Source: Mesorhizobium sp. LNHC252B00 (GTDB taxonomy: Bacteria; Pseudomonadota; Alphaproteobacteria; Rhizobiales; Rhizobiaceae). From it: a stretch of DNA of 64,000 nt. Shown in pieces: positions 17,697 through 27,606 of the stretch. The notes below the pieces were generated by a model. The model searched no databases. It was not told where the DNA came from and saw only the letters and a list, made by a program, of their open reading frames with translations. Position numbers and translations under genes: made by a program. How positions within the stretch are numbered: position 1 is the stretch's first letter; each line of letters opens with the position of its first letter. The DNA is taken from the NCBI RefSeq assembly GCF_000502955.1, contig NZ_AYWO01000022.1:1-64000 (forward strand), in the 5' to 3' direction.

Positions 17697-18905
17697 ATGA
17701 AGGCATGCTATTTCGTTTCTGCCGCCCTTCTCGCCGCTATTGCAAGCTCCGCTTCGGGTGCCGAGATTTCCGATGGCAAGGTCAAGATCGGTATCCTCAA
17801 CGACCAGTCGGGCGTCTATGCCGATTTTGGCGGCAAATGGTCGGTCGAGGCCGCCAAGATGGCGGTCGAGGATTTCGGCGGCAAGGTGCAGGGAGCGCCG
17901 GTCGAAATCATCAGCGCCGACCACCAGAACAAGCCTGACATAGCCTCCAACATTGCGCGGCAGTGGTATGACACCGAACAGGTCGATGCCATCATGGAAC
18001 TGACCACCTCTTCGGTCGCGCTCGCCGTCCAGGGCATTTCCAAGGAGAAGAAGAAGATCGACATCGTTACCGGTGCGGCGACCACGGAGCTGACCGGCAA
18101 GCAGTGCTCACCCTACGGTTTCCACTGGGCCTATGACACCCACTCGCAGGCGGTGGGAACCGGCGGCTCTCTGGTGCAGCAGGGCGGCGACAGCTGGTTC
18201 TTCGTTACCGTCGACTATGCATTCGGCTATTCGCTGAAGGAGCAGACCGCGAAGTTCGTCGAAAGCCACGGCGGCAAGGTGCTGGGCGAAGTGCGTTATC
18301 CCCTAGGGGCGACCGACTATTCGTCCTTCCTGCTGCAGGCGCAATCGTCGGGTGCCAAGGTCATCGGGCTGGCCAATGCCGGCCTTGATACTTCCAACTC
18401 CATCAAACAGGCCGCAGAATTCGGCATCGTCCAGGGCGGCCAACGTCTTGCCGCACTTCTCTTCACTCTGGCCGAGGTGCATGGGCTGGGCCTTCAGGCG
18501 GCGCAAGGCGTCGTGCTGACCGAGGGCTTCTACTGGGATCGCGATGACAAGAGCCGCGAATTCGCGCAGCGCTTTTCCAAGCGCACGAACCGCATGCCGA
18601 ACATGATCCAGGCAGCGACATATTCGGCGGTAACGCAATACCTCAAGGCGATCGACAAGGCCGGCACCGACGAGACCGAAGCCGTCGCCAAGCAACTGCA
18701 TTCGCTGCCGGTGAACGACGTCTTTACGGCCAACGGCAAGGTGCAGGCGGACGGCAACATGATCCACGACATGTATCTTTATCAGGTCAAATCGCCAGCC
18801 GAGAGCACCAAGGAGTGGGACTACTACAAATACCTCGCCACCATTCCCGGCAACGAGGCCTTCCTCAGCGAGAAGGAAAGCGGCTGTTCGACGGCCAGCC
18901 AGTGA
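17697..18905 (+). CDS. Branched-chain-type ABC transporter substrate-binding protein
   Basis: Periplasmic binding protein of the HAAT/LivK class, 402 residues. A signal peptide (1-21, ending SSASG/AE) precedes the mature start KVKIGILNDQSGVYADFGG, the classic LivK-type first strand. GGGAGGAAG lies seven bases before ATG 17697. The sequence resembles the subgroup whose members bind aromatic acids or amides rather than leucine, so I do not name a substrate. Its stop overlaps the GTG of the ATPase gene; the five genes to 22309 form one operon. Confidence 0.9.
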   Translation: MKACYFVSAALLAAIASSASGAEISDGKVKIGILNDQSGVYADFGGKWSVEAAKMAVEDFGGKVQGAPVEIISADHQNKPDIASNIARQWYDTEQVDAIMELTTSSVALAVQGISKEKKKIDIVTGAATTELTGKQCSPYGFHWAYDTHSQAVGTGGSLVQQGGDSWFFVTVDYAFGYSLKEQTAKFVESHGGKVLGEVRYPLGATDYSSFLLQAQSSGAKVIGLANAGLDTSNSIKQAAEFGIVQGGQRLAALLFTLAEVHGLGLQAAQGVVLTEGFYWDRDDKSREFAQRFSKRTNRMPNMIQAATYSAVTQYLKAIDKAGTDETEAVAKQLHSLPVNDVFTANGKVQADGNMIHDMYLYQVKSPAESTKEWDYYKYLATIPGNEAFLSEKESGCSTASQ

Positions 18906-19688
18906 TCGGCGCGGCCATGGCGCCGCCTGAGGTGAACGCGAACGAGCCGCATGTGGTGCTTTCCGCCCGCGGGTTGCGGCGCGACTTTGCCGGCTTCGTC
19001 GCCGTCAAAAATGTCGATCTCGATGTCCGCCATGGCAACATCCATGCGCTGATCGGACCCAACGGCGCCGGCAAGACGACCGTCTTCAATCTGCTCACCA
19101 AGTTCCTGGCGCCGACCAGCGGCAGGATCGAACTGCTCGGCCACGACATCACCCGAACCTCGCCGGCCAGGGTTGCGCGCATGGGTCTGGTGCGCTCGTT
19201 CCAGATATCGGCGATTTTTCCGCACCTCAGCGTGCTCGACAATGTGCGCGTCGCGCTGCAGCGGCCGGGCGGGCTCAGCGTCCAGTTCTGGCGCTCGCTC
19301 GCGGCGCTCGATCGGCTGACGCCGCGCGCCGAGGAACTGCTGCGTTCGGTCGGTCTCGACGACGCCAGGAACAGGCTCGCCGGCGATCTCTCCTATGGCA
19401 GGAAACGCGTGCTCGAGATCGCCACGACACTGGCGCTCGATCCGAAAGTGCTGCTGCTGGACGAACCGATGGCCGGCATGGGACACGAGGACGTGGCCAC
19501 GGTTTCCGACCTCATCCGCTCGGTGGCACGGGATCGCGCCGTGCTGATGGTCGAGCACAATCTGACTGTCGTGGCCGACCTTTGCGACTGGATAACGGTC
19601 ATGCAGCGCGGCGAGGTGCTGGCGGCCGGCGACTACGCCACCGTCAGCCGCGACGAACGCGTGAAGGTCGCTTATATGGGTACCGCCG

Positions 19689-19696
<8 letters not shown>
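18902..19696 (+). CDS. ABC transporter ATP-binding protein, LivG type
   Basis: First ATPase of the branched-chain-type importer. Walker A GPNGAGKTT, a signature variant DLSYGRKRVLEIATTLA, Walker B VLLLDEPMAGMG and H-loop MVEHNLTVV are present; LivG proteins typically have this SYGxxR signature. The GTG at 18902 overlaps the binding-protein stop as GTGA; ATG 18917 is an alternative that removes five residues. Neither has a strong ribosome site, so coupling is likely. It overlaps the next ATPase gene by 8 bp. Confidence 0.88.
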
Positions 19697-20399
<703 letters not shown>

Positions 20400-20406
20400 T
20401 GGCGCC

Positions 20407-21294
20407 ATGACGATGATCTTCGGAATCCCCGTTCAGGCCTTCCTCGGCCAGTTGCTGGTCGGGCTGATCAACGGCTCGTTCTACGCCATGCTGAGCCTCG
20501 GCCTGGCCGTCATATTCGGCCTGCTGCGCGTCATCAATTTCGCCCATGGCGCCCAGTATATGTTCGGTGCCTTCGTCGGTTATCTGCTTCTCACCCATCT
20601 CGGCATCGGCTATTGGCCCGCTTTGATCCTCGCGCCGCTGATCGTCGGCGTCTTCGGCATCGTCGTCGAGCGCCTGGCACTGTCGAGGCTGTACGATCTC
20701 GATCCGCTCTACGGCCTGCTCTTCACCTTCGGTCTCGCGCTCGTGCTCGAAGGCATATTCCGCTACTATTACGGCGTCTCGGGAAACGCCTACGCCGTGC
20801 CGCCGCTGCTTTCCGGCGGCACCAATCTCGGCTTCATGTTCCTGCCCAACTATCGCGGCTGGGTGGTGGTCGCCTCGCTGATCGTCTGCTTCGGGACCTG
20901 GGCGCTGATCGAGAAGACCAGGCTGGGGTCGTACCTGCGCGCGGCAACCGAGAACCCCCGTCTCGTCCAGGCTTTCGGCGTCAACGTGCCGTTGCTGCTG
21001 ACGCTGACCTATGGCCTCGGTTCAGCGCTTGCCGGGCTTGCCGGTATTCTGGCAGCACCCGTCTACCAGGTGAGCCCGCTAATGGGATCGGATCTCATCA
21101 TTGTCGTCTTCGCGGTCGTCGTGGTCGGCGGCATGGGATCGATCCTCGGCGCGATCGTCACCGGCTACATGCTCGGCCTCGCCGAAGGCCTGACCAAGGT
21201 CTTTTACCCCGAGGCTTCCAACCTGGTGGTCTTCGTCATCATGGCAATCGTGCTTTTGGTCCGGCCTGCCGGCCTGTTCGGAAGGGACGCCTGA
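20407..21294 (+). CDS. Branched-chain-type ABC transporter permease, LivH type
   Basis: Inner-membrane permease, 295 residues with about eight hydrophobic helices. The N-terminal GLINGSFYAMLSLGLAVIFGLLRVINFAHGA is a near-perfect LivH signature. I start at ATG 20407 (MTMIFGIP); a GTG at 20392 would add five residues and overlaps LivF. It is one base from the next gene. Confidence 0.9.
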   Translation: MTMIFGIPVQAFLGQLLVGLINGSFYAMLSLGLAVIFGLLRVINFAHGAQYMFGAFVGYLLLTHLGIGYWPALILAPLIVGVFGIVVERLALSRLYDLDPLYGLLFTFGLALVLEGIFRYYYGVSGNAYAVPPLLSGGTNLGFMFLPNYRGWVVVASLIVCFGTWALIEKTRLGSYLRAATENPRLVQAFGVNVPLLLTLTYGLGSALAGLAGILAAPVYQVSPLMGSDLIIVVFAVVVVGGMGSILGAIVTGYMLGLAEGLTKVFYPEASNLVVFVIMAIVLLVRPAGLFGRDA

Positions 21295-21295
21295 G

Positions 21296-22309
21296 ATGCC
21301 GGGAGAGACATCCGAGATGTCGGAAGCGAGATCCGACGTGGCTGACCTGACGCTTCGCGAAACATCGGCCAGGACCTCGGCAAGGCTTGAATGGACGCTG
21401 GTCGGGCTCGGCATCGTGGCGCTGCTGGTTGCGCCTTTCCTGATCTATCCGATCTTCCTGATGAAGATGCTGTGTTTCGCGCTGTTTGCCTGCGCGTTCA
21501 ATCTTCTGCTCGGCTATACCGGGCTCCTGTCGTTCGGCCACGCCACCTTCTTTGGCGGCGCCGCCTACTTCACCGCGCATGCCGTCAAGGTCTGGGGCTG
21601 GCCGCCGGAAGCGGGCATCCTGCTTGGCATGGCAGGCGCGGCCCTGCTCGGCCTTGTCATGGGCTTTTTCGCCATTCGCCGGCAAGGCATCTATTTCGCC
21701 ATGATCACGCTGGCGCTGTCGCAGATGTTCTTCTTCTTCTGCGTGCAGGCGCCCTTCACGCAAGGCGAGGATGGCATCCAAGGTGTTCCCCGCGGCATCC
21801 TGCTTGGCATCCTCGACCTGAATGTCTCGCTGAACATGTATTATTTCGTGCTTGTCGTATTCCTGGTCGGCGTCTTCGCCATCTGGCGCATCGTCAATTC
21901 GCCGTTCGGCATGATCCTGCGCTCGATCCGGGAAAACGAAAACCGCGCCATTTCGCTGGGCTATTCCGTCGCCAACTACAAGCTGGGCGCCTTCGTCATG
22001 TCGGCGGCGCTGGCCGGGCTGGCCGGCTCGCTCAAGGCGATCGTCTTCCAGTTCGCCACGCTCACCGACGTCACCTGGCAGATGTCGGGCGAAGTGATCC
22101 TGATGACGCTTCTCGGCGGCATCGGCACGATGGTCGGGCCGATGATCGGCGCCAGCCTGGTCATCGGACTGGAAAACACCCTTGCCACCTCCGGCTTTCC
22201 GGTGACCATCGCCACCGGGCTGATCTTCATGGTGTGCGTGCTGATCTTCCGGCGCGGCATTGTCGGTGAATTTTACGCGCGGGTGATCAGGCGGGCGGGG
22301 AAGGAGTGA
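21296..22309 (+). CDS. Branched-chain-type ABC transporter permease, LivM type
   Basis: Second permease, 337 residues with about eight to ten helices after a 35-residue cytoplasmic head. The segment NLLLGYTGLLSFGHATFFGGAAY and the ENENRAISLGYSVANYKLGAFV loop are LivM hallmarks. It begins one base after the LivH-type stop (TGAGATG) and closes the operon. It faces the 3-prime end of the SARP-type regulator gene across about 110 bp. Confidence 0.92.
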   Translation: MPGETSEMSEARSDVADLTLRETSARTSARLEWTLVGLGIVALLVAPFLIYPIFLMKMLCFALFACAFNLLLGYTGLLSFGHATFFGGAAYFTAHAVKVWGWPPEAGILLGMAGAALLGLVMGFFAIRRQGIYFAMITLALSQMFFFFCVQAPFTQGEDGIQGVPRGILLGILDLNVSLNMYYFVLVVFLVGVFAIWRIVNSPFGMILRSIRENENRAISLGYSVANYKLGAFVMSAALAGLAGSLKAIVFQFATLTDVTWQMSGEVILMTLLGGIGTMVGPMIGASLVIGLENTLATSGFPVTIATGLIFMVCVLIFRRGIVGEFYARVIRRAGKE

Positions 22310-22417
22310 ACAGTTCCGGATAGGTTTGGATGCGGTCCAGCGGTCCTGAAGGATCTGCAGGACGCGTTGCGCCCGACCATGCTGTTCATTAGCAACGATC
22401 TGCTCTTCGCGACCTCC

Positions 22418-24400
22418 TCAGGAGCTCGGAAGGCCAGCCCTCGACAGCATTTCAAGGAATCTCGCGTGATGATGATCCTTCACATAGCGCGGCACAAAGC
22501 CGGGGCAGACATTACCCAGGTTGAGATGCGGAAGTTGTGACAGGCAATGATGGATGGCCCGCGAGGCCTCTTCGTTGTTTCCGGTTGCCGACGCGGCAGC
22601 AGCCCAGTAGAGGGCGCCGCGAACGAATCCCGGCTTTGTCCTAACCACCCTGCGTGCGGCTTCGAGCGCCCGCCGATCGTCTCCGCCGGCGAACAGTGCA
22701 ACAGCCAGGCCATGGTGACGCCAGAAGTCGATGACGTCATGCGTTCCGAGCCGGATTGCCTCGTTGGCTTCACGCACTGCTTCACCGACCTGTCCGCGCA
22801 ACGCGAAGAGCATCGAAATGTCGCCATGGCCGGTCGGATAGCTCGGGTTGAGGCTGATCGCATGTTGGCACTCGGCGATCGCCTCGTCGATGCGACCGGA
22901 ACTTTCGAGCGCGAAGGACAGGATGCAGCGGGCGATTTCGTCGTCAGGCACTGCCCGTACCGCTGCTTCCGCAAGCTCGACCGCACGCTCGATTTGCCCT
23001 GGCTCCCGGGGCAGCGAGCCAAACGCCACGCCCATGGAAATTAAGACCGAGAGCGTTCGCTTCGCACGAGCGTTGTCGGGACCTATCGCGACAGCATTCT
23101 CGGCAAGCTCTATCCCGACCAACAGCGAATCCCGGGTCATTTCAAAATATTTCATGAGAGCTTCGTTCACCAACCTGCGCACTTCAGGGGGACCGGGTGG
23201 GCTCTTGTCGCGGACTTTCCAGTTGGTCAGTTGAAGGTCGAGGATCACGGCCAGCACAACCGCCTGAGCGATCCTGTCCTGGAATTCGAGCGCGTTCTCG
23301 GAGTGGCCATCGAACTTCTGGGCCCAGACGTTGTGGCCGCCGGCGGCATCGACAAGCTGGATGTTCACCCTCAGCCCATTGCCGGATCTCTGGACGCTAC
23401 CGCTGAGCACATATTGCGCCCGAAGCATGCCCGGGATTTTGGTTTCTTCGGCAGGGCCGTTCTTCTCCACGGGTGGAAATGCGGAAAGCACGATATAGTC
23501 GGCGACCTCGGAGAGGGCCGTGGTGATGTCCTGGACGAGTCCCTTGGCGAAAAAATCGTCGCCCTGCTTTCCGGTCAGATTGATGAAGTCGGCAACGCTG
23601 ATCGATGGGTGCCCGAGGCGCTGGCTGGCTGGAACAGCATTTGCCGGCTGGGCATTTGAGGCCGTGGCGACGGCAGACAGCACGGATTGCCAAAGCGCTC
23701 GCGTCTGCGGGCCAACGTGGACGCCGAGCTCCTTCTTCAGCATGCTTCTACAGGCCTCGTATGTCCTAATCGCCCTGTCGTGTTGACCACATGCGAGGAG
23801 CAATTCCATCTTGAGCCGGTAGGATTCTTCCCGCGTCGGCTCCATGGCCAGAACACGATCGACCAGGATGACCCCGGTTTCCGCGTCGACGAGGCGGGCC
23901 AATTTTTCGAAGGCCTCAAGTGCGCGGCTCAGCAGCCTGTCGCGTTCGGATGCGACCCAGTCATCGAACCCACTGCTTCCCAGATAAAGCCCGTCGAGGA
24001 ACGGCCCGGTGTAGTTCGCCAGAGCCTTTTCGAGTTCCTGCACGGAACGGGCCGAGAGGCCTGCTTCGAATTCCTCCACGTCAACTCGAACCGCGTCTGG
24101 CGCGAGGCCGATTAGGTCCCCGCGGGAATGGATAAGATCCACACCTGCGCGCGACAGATCCCGACGCAGGACACTGAGCGTTTGCCGCAGGCTATTACGC
24201 GAGTGTTCGCTATCGCTGTCACCCCAAAACAGATCAGCCAGTCTCTCCCGTGTCGCCACCATGCCTGGACACCGGGCCAGATAGGCAATGATCGCAGGAC
24301 CTCTTTTCCCTGTCAGCCGGAGCGGATCCGCCGACCCATTTTCGATCCGGAAACCACCGAAGAGTGAGATTATATTGGCGCCACTGCCCTCATTTTGCAT
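22418..24400 (-). CDS. SARP/BTAD-type transcriptional regulator with TolB-like and TPR regions
   Basis: 660-residue probable activator. Residues about 10-95 form an OmpR/SARP-like winged helix (ISLFGGFRIEN ... RNSLRQTLSVLRRDL), 100-245 a BTAD helical domain (YRLKMELLLACGQHDRAIRTYEACRSMLKKELGV). Residues 265-375 are a TolB/FlgO-like region (DDFFAKGLVQDITTALSEV ... YVLSGSVQRSGNGLRVNIQLVDA), and 420-640 are TPR-like repeats. This architecture resembles the large regulators seen in rhizobia beside adenylate-cyclase-like proteins. ATG 24400 has GGAAGAG. It is divergent from the EamA gene, its likely target (inference). No membrane helix is evident. Confidence 0.82.
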   Translation of the reverse strand: MQNEGSGANIISLFGGFRIENGSADPLRLTGKRGPAIIAYLARCPGMVATRERLADLFWGDSDSEHSRNSLRQTLSVLRRDLSRAGVDLIHSRGDLIGLAPDAVRVDVEEFEAGLSARSVQELEKALANYTGPFLDGLYLGSSGFDDWVASERDRLLSRALEAFEKLARLVDAETGVILVDRVLAMEPTREESYRLKMELLLACGQHDRAIRTYEACRSMLKKELGVHVGPQTRALWQSVLSAVATASNAQPANAVPASQRLGHPSISVADFINLTGKQGDDFFAKGLVQDITTALSEVADYIVLSAFPPVEKNGPAEETKIPGMLRAQYVLSGSVQRSGNGLRVNIQLVDAAGGHNVWAQKFDGHSENALEFQDRIAQAVVLAVILDLQLTNWKVRDKSPPGPPEVRRLVNEALMKYFEMTRDSLLVGIELAENAVAIGPDNARAKRTLSVLISMGVAFGSLPREPGQIERAVELAEAAVRAVPDDEIARCILSFALESSGRIDEAIAECQHAISLNPSYPTGHGDISMLFALRGQVGEAVREANEAIRLGTHDVIDFWRHHGLAVALFAGGDDRRALEAARRVVRTKPGFVRGALYWAAAASATGNNEEASRAIHHCLSQLPHLNLGNVCPGFVPRYVKDHHHARFLEMLSRAGLPSS

Positions 24401-24555
24401 TTGCTCTTCCAGCCTGACGAAATTCTAACTCAAAACTAACGCTTCGGAACTCTAGCGCCCCGCACTCAAGCGCTGTCGTGACGCAAGGTCAATTAGCCTT
24501 CGCTGAATTAGGGCCAGCCGAGTCAGCAATAGGCTTTGGCTCGAGGGGGTGGCGG

Positions 24556-25551
24556 GTGTCCAAGACTAGAGCCAATTTGCTGCTGCTGTTTGCAGCCGCT
24601 TTGTGGGGCCTCGGCAATGTCGCGCAAAAGACGGTACTTGCTCATCTCGACCCGCTGAGCGCCGTCGGCCTGCGCTGCCTGATCGGTGGGCTGCTTGTGC
24701 TGCCTTTCGTCTTGACCGAAAGGCGACTGCCCGCCGGGCCGGGCTATCTTTCCAGCCTGGCCAGGGTGGGCGTTCTGTTTGCCATCTCCATCACGCTTCA
24801 GCAGCTTTGCTATCTCGGCGCCACGGTCACGAATGCAAGCTTCCTGGTGAGCACTGCAACGGTGATGACACCACTGGCCGCCTGGCTGCTCATCGGCGAA
24901 CGTCCGACAGCGAGCCTCACCGCTGCCGCCGGGCTGACCGTGGTCGGTGCCATGCTCTTGTCCGGCGGGATCGCCGGTCTCAGCAGCGGCGACCTCACCG
25001 CCATCCTGTCGGCTGGCTGCTATGCGCTCTGGATGGTCGAGCTTGGTCGGCACATGCAGGCGCATGCGCGCCCGTTCACTGCCGCGGCGACACAGTTCCT
25101 CGGCGCCGCCGCCTTCGCCCTGCCGCTCGGGGCACTGCAAGGCAACCTGTCGCTGGCCGCAGCATTTGCAGCCGGCCCGGAACTCGCAGTCCTCGGCGTA
25201 TTCTCCACCGCAATCGCTTTCGGCATGCAGATTGCCGCCCAGCGCTTCACCTCCGCTAGTCATGCCGCTGTGATCGTCAGTGCCGAAAGCGTCTTCGGGG
25301 CGTTGGGCGCGGCGATCTTCCTCGGTGAACGGAACTCATCCGGGAGCGCACTGGGTGCCGCGATCATTCTCGGTGCGATCCTGTCGGTCGCAATGTCGAA
25401 TCGAACGCCGCAGGCACGCACGCCCTCGCTGGCCGGTCCGGTTCCCTTCGACGCGGCGCCCGCCTTTGCGGCTGTGCCTGCAGCCTGGGCGGGGAATCGT
25501 CTTGCTCTCAATTCAGGTCCAAAGGAGGAATGTGATGACCCTTGCGGTTGA
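24556..25551 (+). CDS. EamA/DMT family transporter
   Basis: Inner-membrane permease of the drug/metabolite transporter superfamily, 331 residues with ten predicted helices in two EamA halves (about 5-140 and 150-290). The motif LFAAALWGLGNVAQK opens the first half. Start GTG 24556 has GAGGGGGT six bases upstream; the frame extends to GTG 24478 without a ribosome site. The C-terminal 30 residues are hydrophilic and Ala/Pro-rich. The substrate is unknown. It is divergent from the SARP-type regulator and overlaps the DUF1194 gene by 17 bp. Confidence 0.85.
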   Translation: MSKTRANLLLLFAAALWGLGNVAQKTVLAHLDPLSAVGLRCLIGGLLVLPFVLTERRLPAGPGYLSSLARVGVLFAISITLQQLCYLGATVTNASFLVSTATVMTPLAAWLLIGERPTASLTAAAGLTVVGAMLLSGGIAGLSSGDLTAILSAGCYALWMVELGRHMQAHARPFTAAATQFLGAAAFALPLGALQGNLSLAAAFAAGPELAVLGVFSTAIAFGMQIAAQRFTSASHAAVIVSAESVFGALGAAIFLGERNSSGSALGAAIILGAILSVAMSNRTPQARTPSLAGPVPFDAAPAFAAVPAAWAGNRLALNSGPKEECDDPCG

Positions 25552-26431
25552 TGCGAACGTATTCCCAACCCGACGGCCGCCCCGCACGTCTGCACCGACC
25601 GGCTTTCGCCGGCAGGTTCGGGCGATACTCAGCGGCATTCCGATGCCGACGAAACGATCGACCAGAGAACCGGCAAGACGGATCAATTCGTATTTGAGAG
25701 TGGCGGGGACACTTGCAGCTTCGGTGTTTTGGGGACTGCAGGCACACGCAGCCGACGTTGATGTTGCCGTTGTATTCGCTGTCGACTTCTCGTCCTCGAT
25801 CGATCCAGAGGTTGCCGATCTACAGCGCGAGGGTCATGCCGCGGCGCTTACTTCGCCGGAGATCATCGCGGCCATCACGCGGAACTACGTTGGCTGCATC
25901 AGTGTGGCCTACTTTGAATGGTCGAGTCCCGGGCACACACGCATTGTGCTGCCGTGGACAAGCATCTGCGGGCTGGAGGATGCCAGAGCGGCCGCGTCGG
26001 TGATCAGCAAGAAAGGCGATACCGGCGTTACCCGTAGAGGGCGAAGAGGAACATCCGTTTCCTCCGCTATTGACGTCGGTAGTCTTCTGCTCGACCAGTT
26101 TCCGGGAAAGGCGGCCAAGAAAGTAATCGACATCTCCTCCAACGGCGAGAACAACGATGGGCTTCCTGTTCAACCGAGCAGGCTGAACGCCATTGCCAAG
26201 GGGTATACGATCAACGCGATCGCCATTCCAACGCAAGATGAGAATCCCGATCAACCGTTGGCGTCTTACTTTGCCCAATCGGTCATTGGCGGTTCGCAAG
26301 CCTTCGTCATAACGCCGAAGGGGCCAAACGACTACGCCATTGCCCTTCGCCGCAAACTGGTCACCGAAGTAAGCATGGACGTCGGCCGACAGTTCCCGCC
26401 ACCGGCCGATGATCGCACTTCAAGCCAGTGA
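25535..26431 (+). CDS. DUF1194 domain protein, vWA-like, secreted
   Basis: 298 residues. After a long N-terminal region a signal-like helix (about 51-72, ending LQAHA/ADVDV) precedes a von Willebrand A-like domain with a MIDAS motif D-x-S-x-S (Asp84, Ser86, Ser88) and a downstream Thr-Ser (GRRGTSVSSAID). This is DUF1194, whose function is unknown. AGGAGG sits six bases before ATG 25535 inside the end of the EamA gene, so translation is coupled. A start at codon 37 (25643) would give a more normal signal peptide but lacks a ribosome site. Confidence 0.8.
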   Translation: MTLAVDANVFPTRRPPRTSAPTGFRRQVRAILSGIPMPTKRSTREPARRINSYLRVAGTLAASVFWGLQAHAADVDVAVVFAVDFSSSIDPEVADLQREGHAAALTSPEIIAAITRNYVGCISVAYFEWSSPGHTRIVLPWTSICGLEDARAAASVISKKGDTGVTRRGRRGTSVSSAIDVGSLLLDQFPGKAAKKVIDISSNGENNDGLPVQPSRLNAIAKGYTINAIAIPTQDENPDQPLASYFAQSVIGGSQAFVITPKGPNDYAIALRRKLVTEVSMDVGRQFPPPADDRTSSQ

Positions 26432-26623
26432 TCCCGGAACCTTGAGGAGAGTTGAGCCTAAGCCGGCCTGTCCCGAGCTGGGCGGTATTGGTCGACGATC
26501 GCAACGGCTCCGAAAGTAAAGTGGTCGTTAGCCGTTGCAGCGGATGCCGCCATCAACCAGCGCGCGCCCCTGCACATCATTGGGACAGAGCAGCGGCTTC
26601 AAGCCTAGACGCGCCGCTCCCCC

Positions 26624-27604
26624 TCACCCATAACACCCGCGCTCCACCGCCAGCCGCCGCACCAGCGCCAGCACGGCATCGATGGTGGGTGTCGGCTTGT
26701 CCGTTAGCCGGCCAAGTTCCTGGACTGCGGCCACCAGCGCGTCGATCTCCATCGGCCGGCCGCGCTCGAGGTCCTGCAGCATCGAGGTCTTGTGTTCGCC
26801 GACATCGCCGGCGCCCTTGATGCGCCGATCGACCGCTATGGGGAAACGCACGCCGAGGCTTTCGCCTATCGCCTGCGCCTCCAGCATCATGGTGCGGGCC
26901 AGCGTGCGGGTGCCGTCGTCGGCAACGATCGCCGCCAGCGTGCTGCCGGTCAGCGCCGAGATCGGGTTGAAGGAAAGATTGCCCCACAGCTTGACCCAGA
27001 TCTCGCTGCGTATGTCGTCGCGCACCGGGACCTGCAGTCCGGCCTTGACCATTTCCTCGGCCAGAAGCGTAACCCGCTCGCTGCGCTCGCCAGACGGTTC
27101 CCCAAGCGAGAAACGCTTGCCCTCGACATGGCGGATGAGCCCGGGCGCATCGACTTCGACGGCGGGGTAGACGACCGAGCCGATGACGCGCTGCGGCCCG
27201 ATCCGCTGCCAGATTGCGCCGCCGGGATCGACCGCGTTCAGCCTGGTGCCTTCGAGCGGCCCGCCAACGCCATGGAAGTACCACCACGGCACGCCGTTCT
27301 GCATGGTGACGACCGATGTGTGGTCCCCGAGCAGCGGCGCGATCTGGTCGAGGGCCGGGGTGAGGGAGTGAGCCTTCAGTGCCACCACGACATAGTCCTG
27401 GGCGCCAAGTTCCTCTGCCTTGGCGACGGCCCGGACGGGGACCGAAATTTCCCGGCCATCCTCGATCAGGCGCAGGCCATTTGCCTTGATCGCTTCCAGA
27501 TGGGCGCCGCGCGCGACGATCGAAAGATCGGTCCGTCCAGTGATGGCAAGCTTGGCCGCGAGATAGCCGCCGATCGCGCCGGCGCCGAAAATGGTGATCT
27601 TCAT
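26624..27604 (-). CDS. panE: Ketopantoate reductase family protein (2-dehydropantoate 2-reductase-like)
   Basis: NADPH-dependent 2-keto acid reductase, 326 residues. The N-terminal ITIFGAGAIGGYLAAKLA dinucleotide motif, VVALKAHSL and the C-terminal helical domain (KLWGNLSFNPISALTG with the catalytic Lys, then DRRIKGAGDVGEHKTSMLQDLERGRPMEID) are ApbA/PanE hallmarks. It starts two bases after the CoA-ligase stop, so it belongs to the same catabolic operon. It may therefore be a paralogue acting on another 2-keto acid rather than the pantothenate enzyme (inference). Confidence 0.85.
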   Translation of the reverse strand: MKITIFGAGAIGGYLAAKLAITGRTDLSIVARGAHLEAIKANGLRLIEDGREISVPVRAVAKAEELGAQDYVVVALKAHSLTPALDQIAPLLGDHTSVVTMQNGVPWWYFHGVGGPLEGTRLNAVDPGGAIWQRIGPQRVIGSVVYPAVEVDAPGLIRHVEGKRFSLGEPSGERSERVTLLAEEMVKAGLQVPVRDDIRSEIWVKLWGNLSFNPISALTGSTLAAIVADDGTRTLARTMMLEAQAIGESLGVRFPIAVDRRIKGAGDVGEHKTSMLQDLERGRPMEIDALVAAVQELGRLTDKPTPTIDAVLALVRRLAVERGCYG

Positions 27605-27606
27605 CG

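Noticed and set aside
26606-26640. Possible fragment of the repeat at 2999 (CCCCCTCACCC)
   Set aside because: Only about 11 bases match and no hairpin follows; too short to call.
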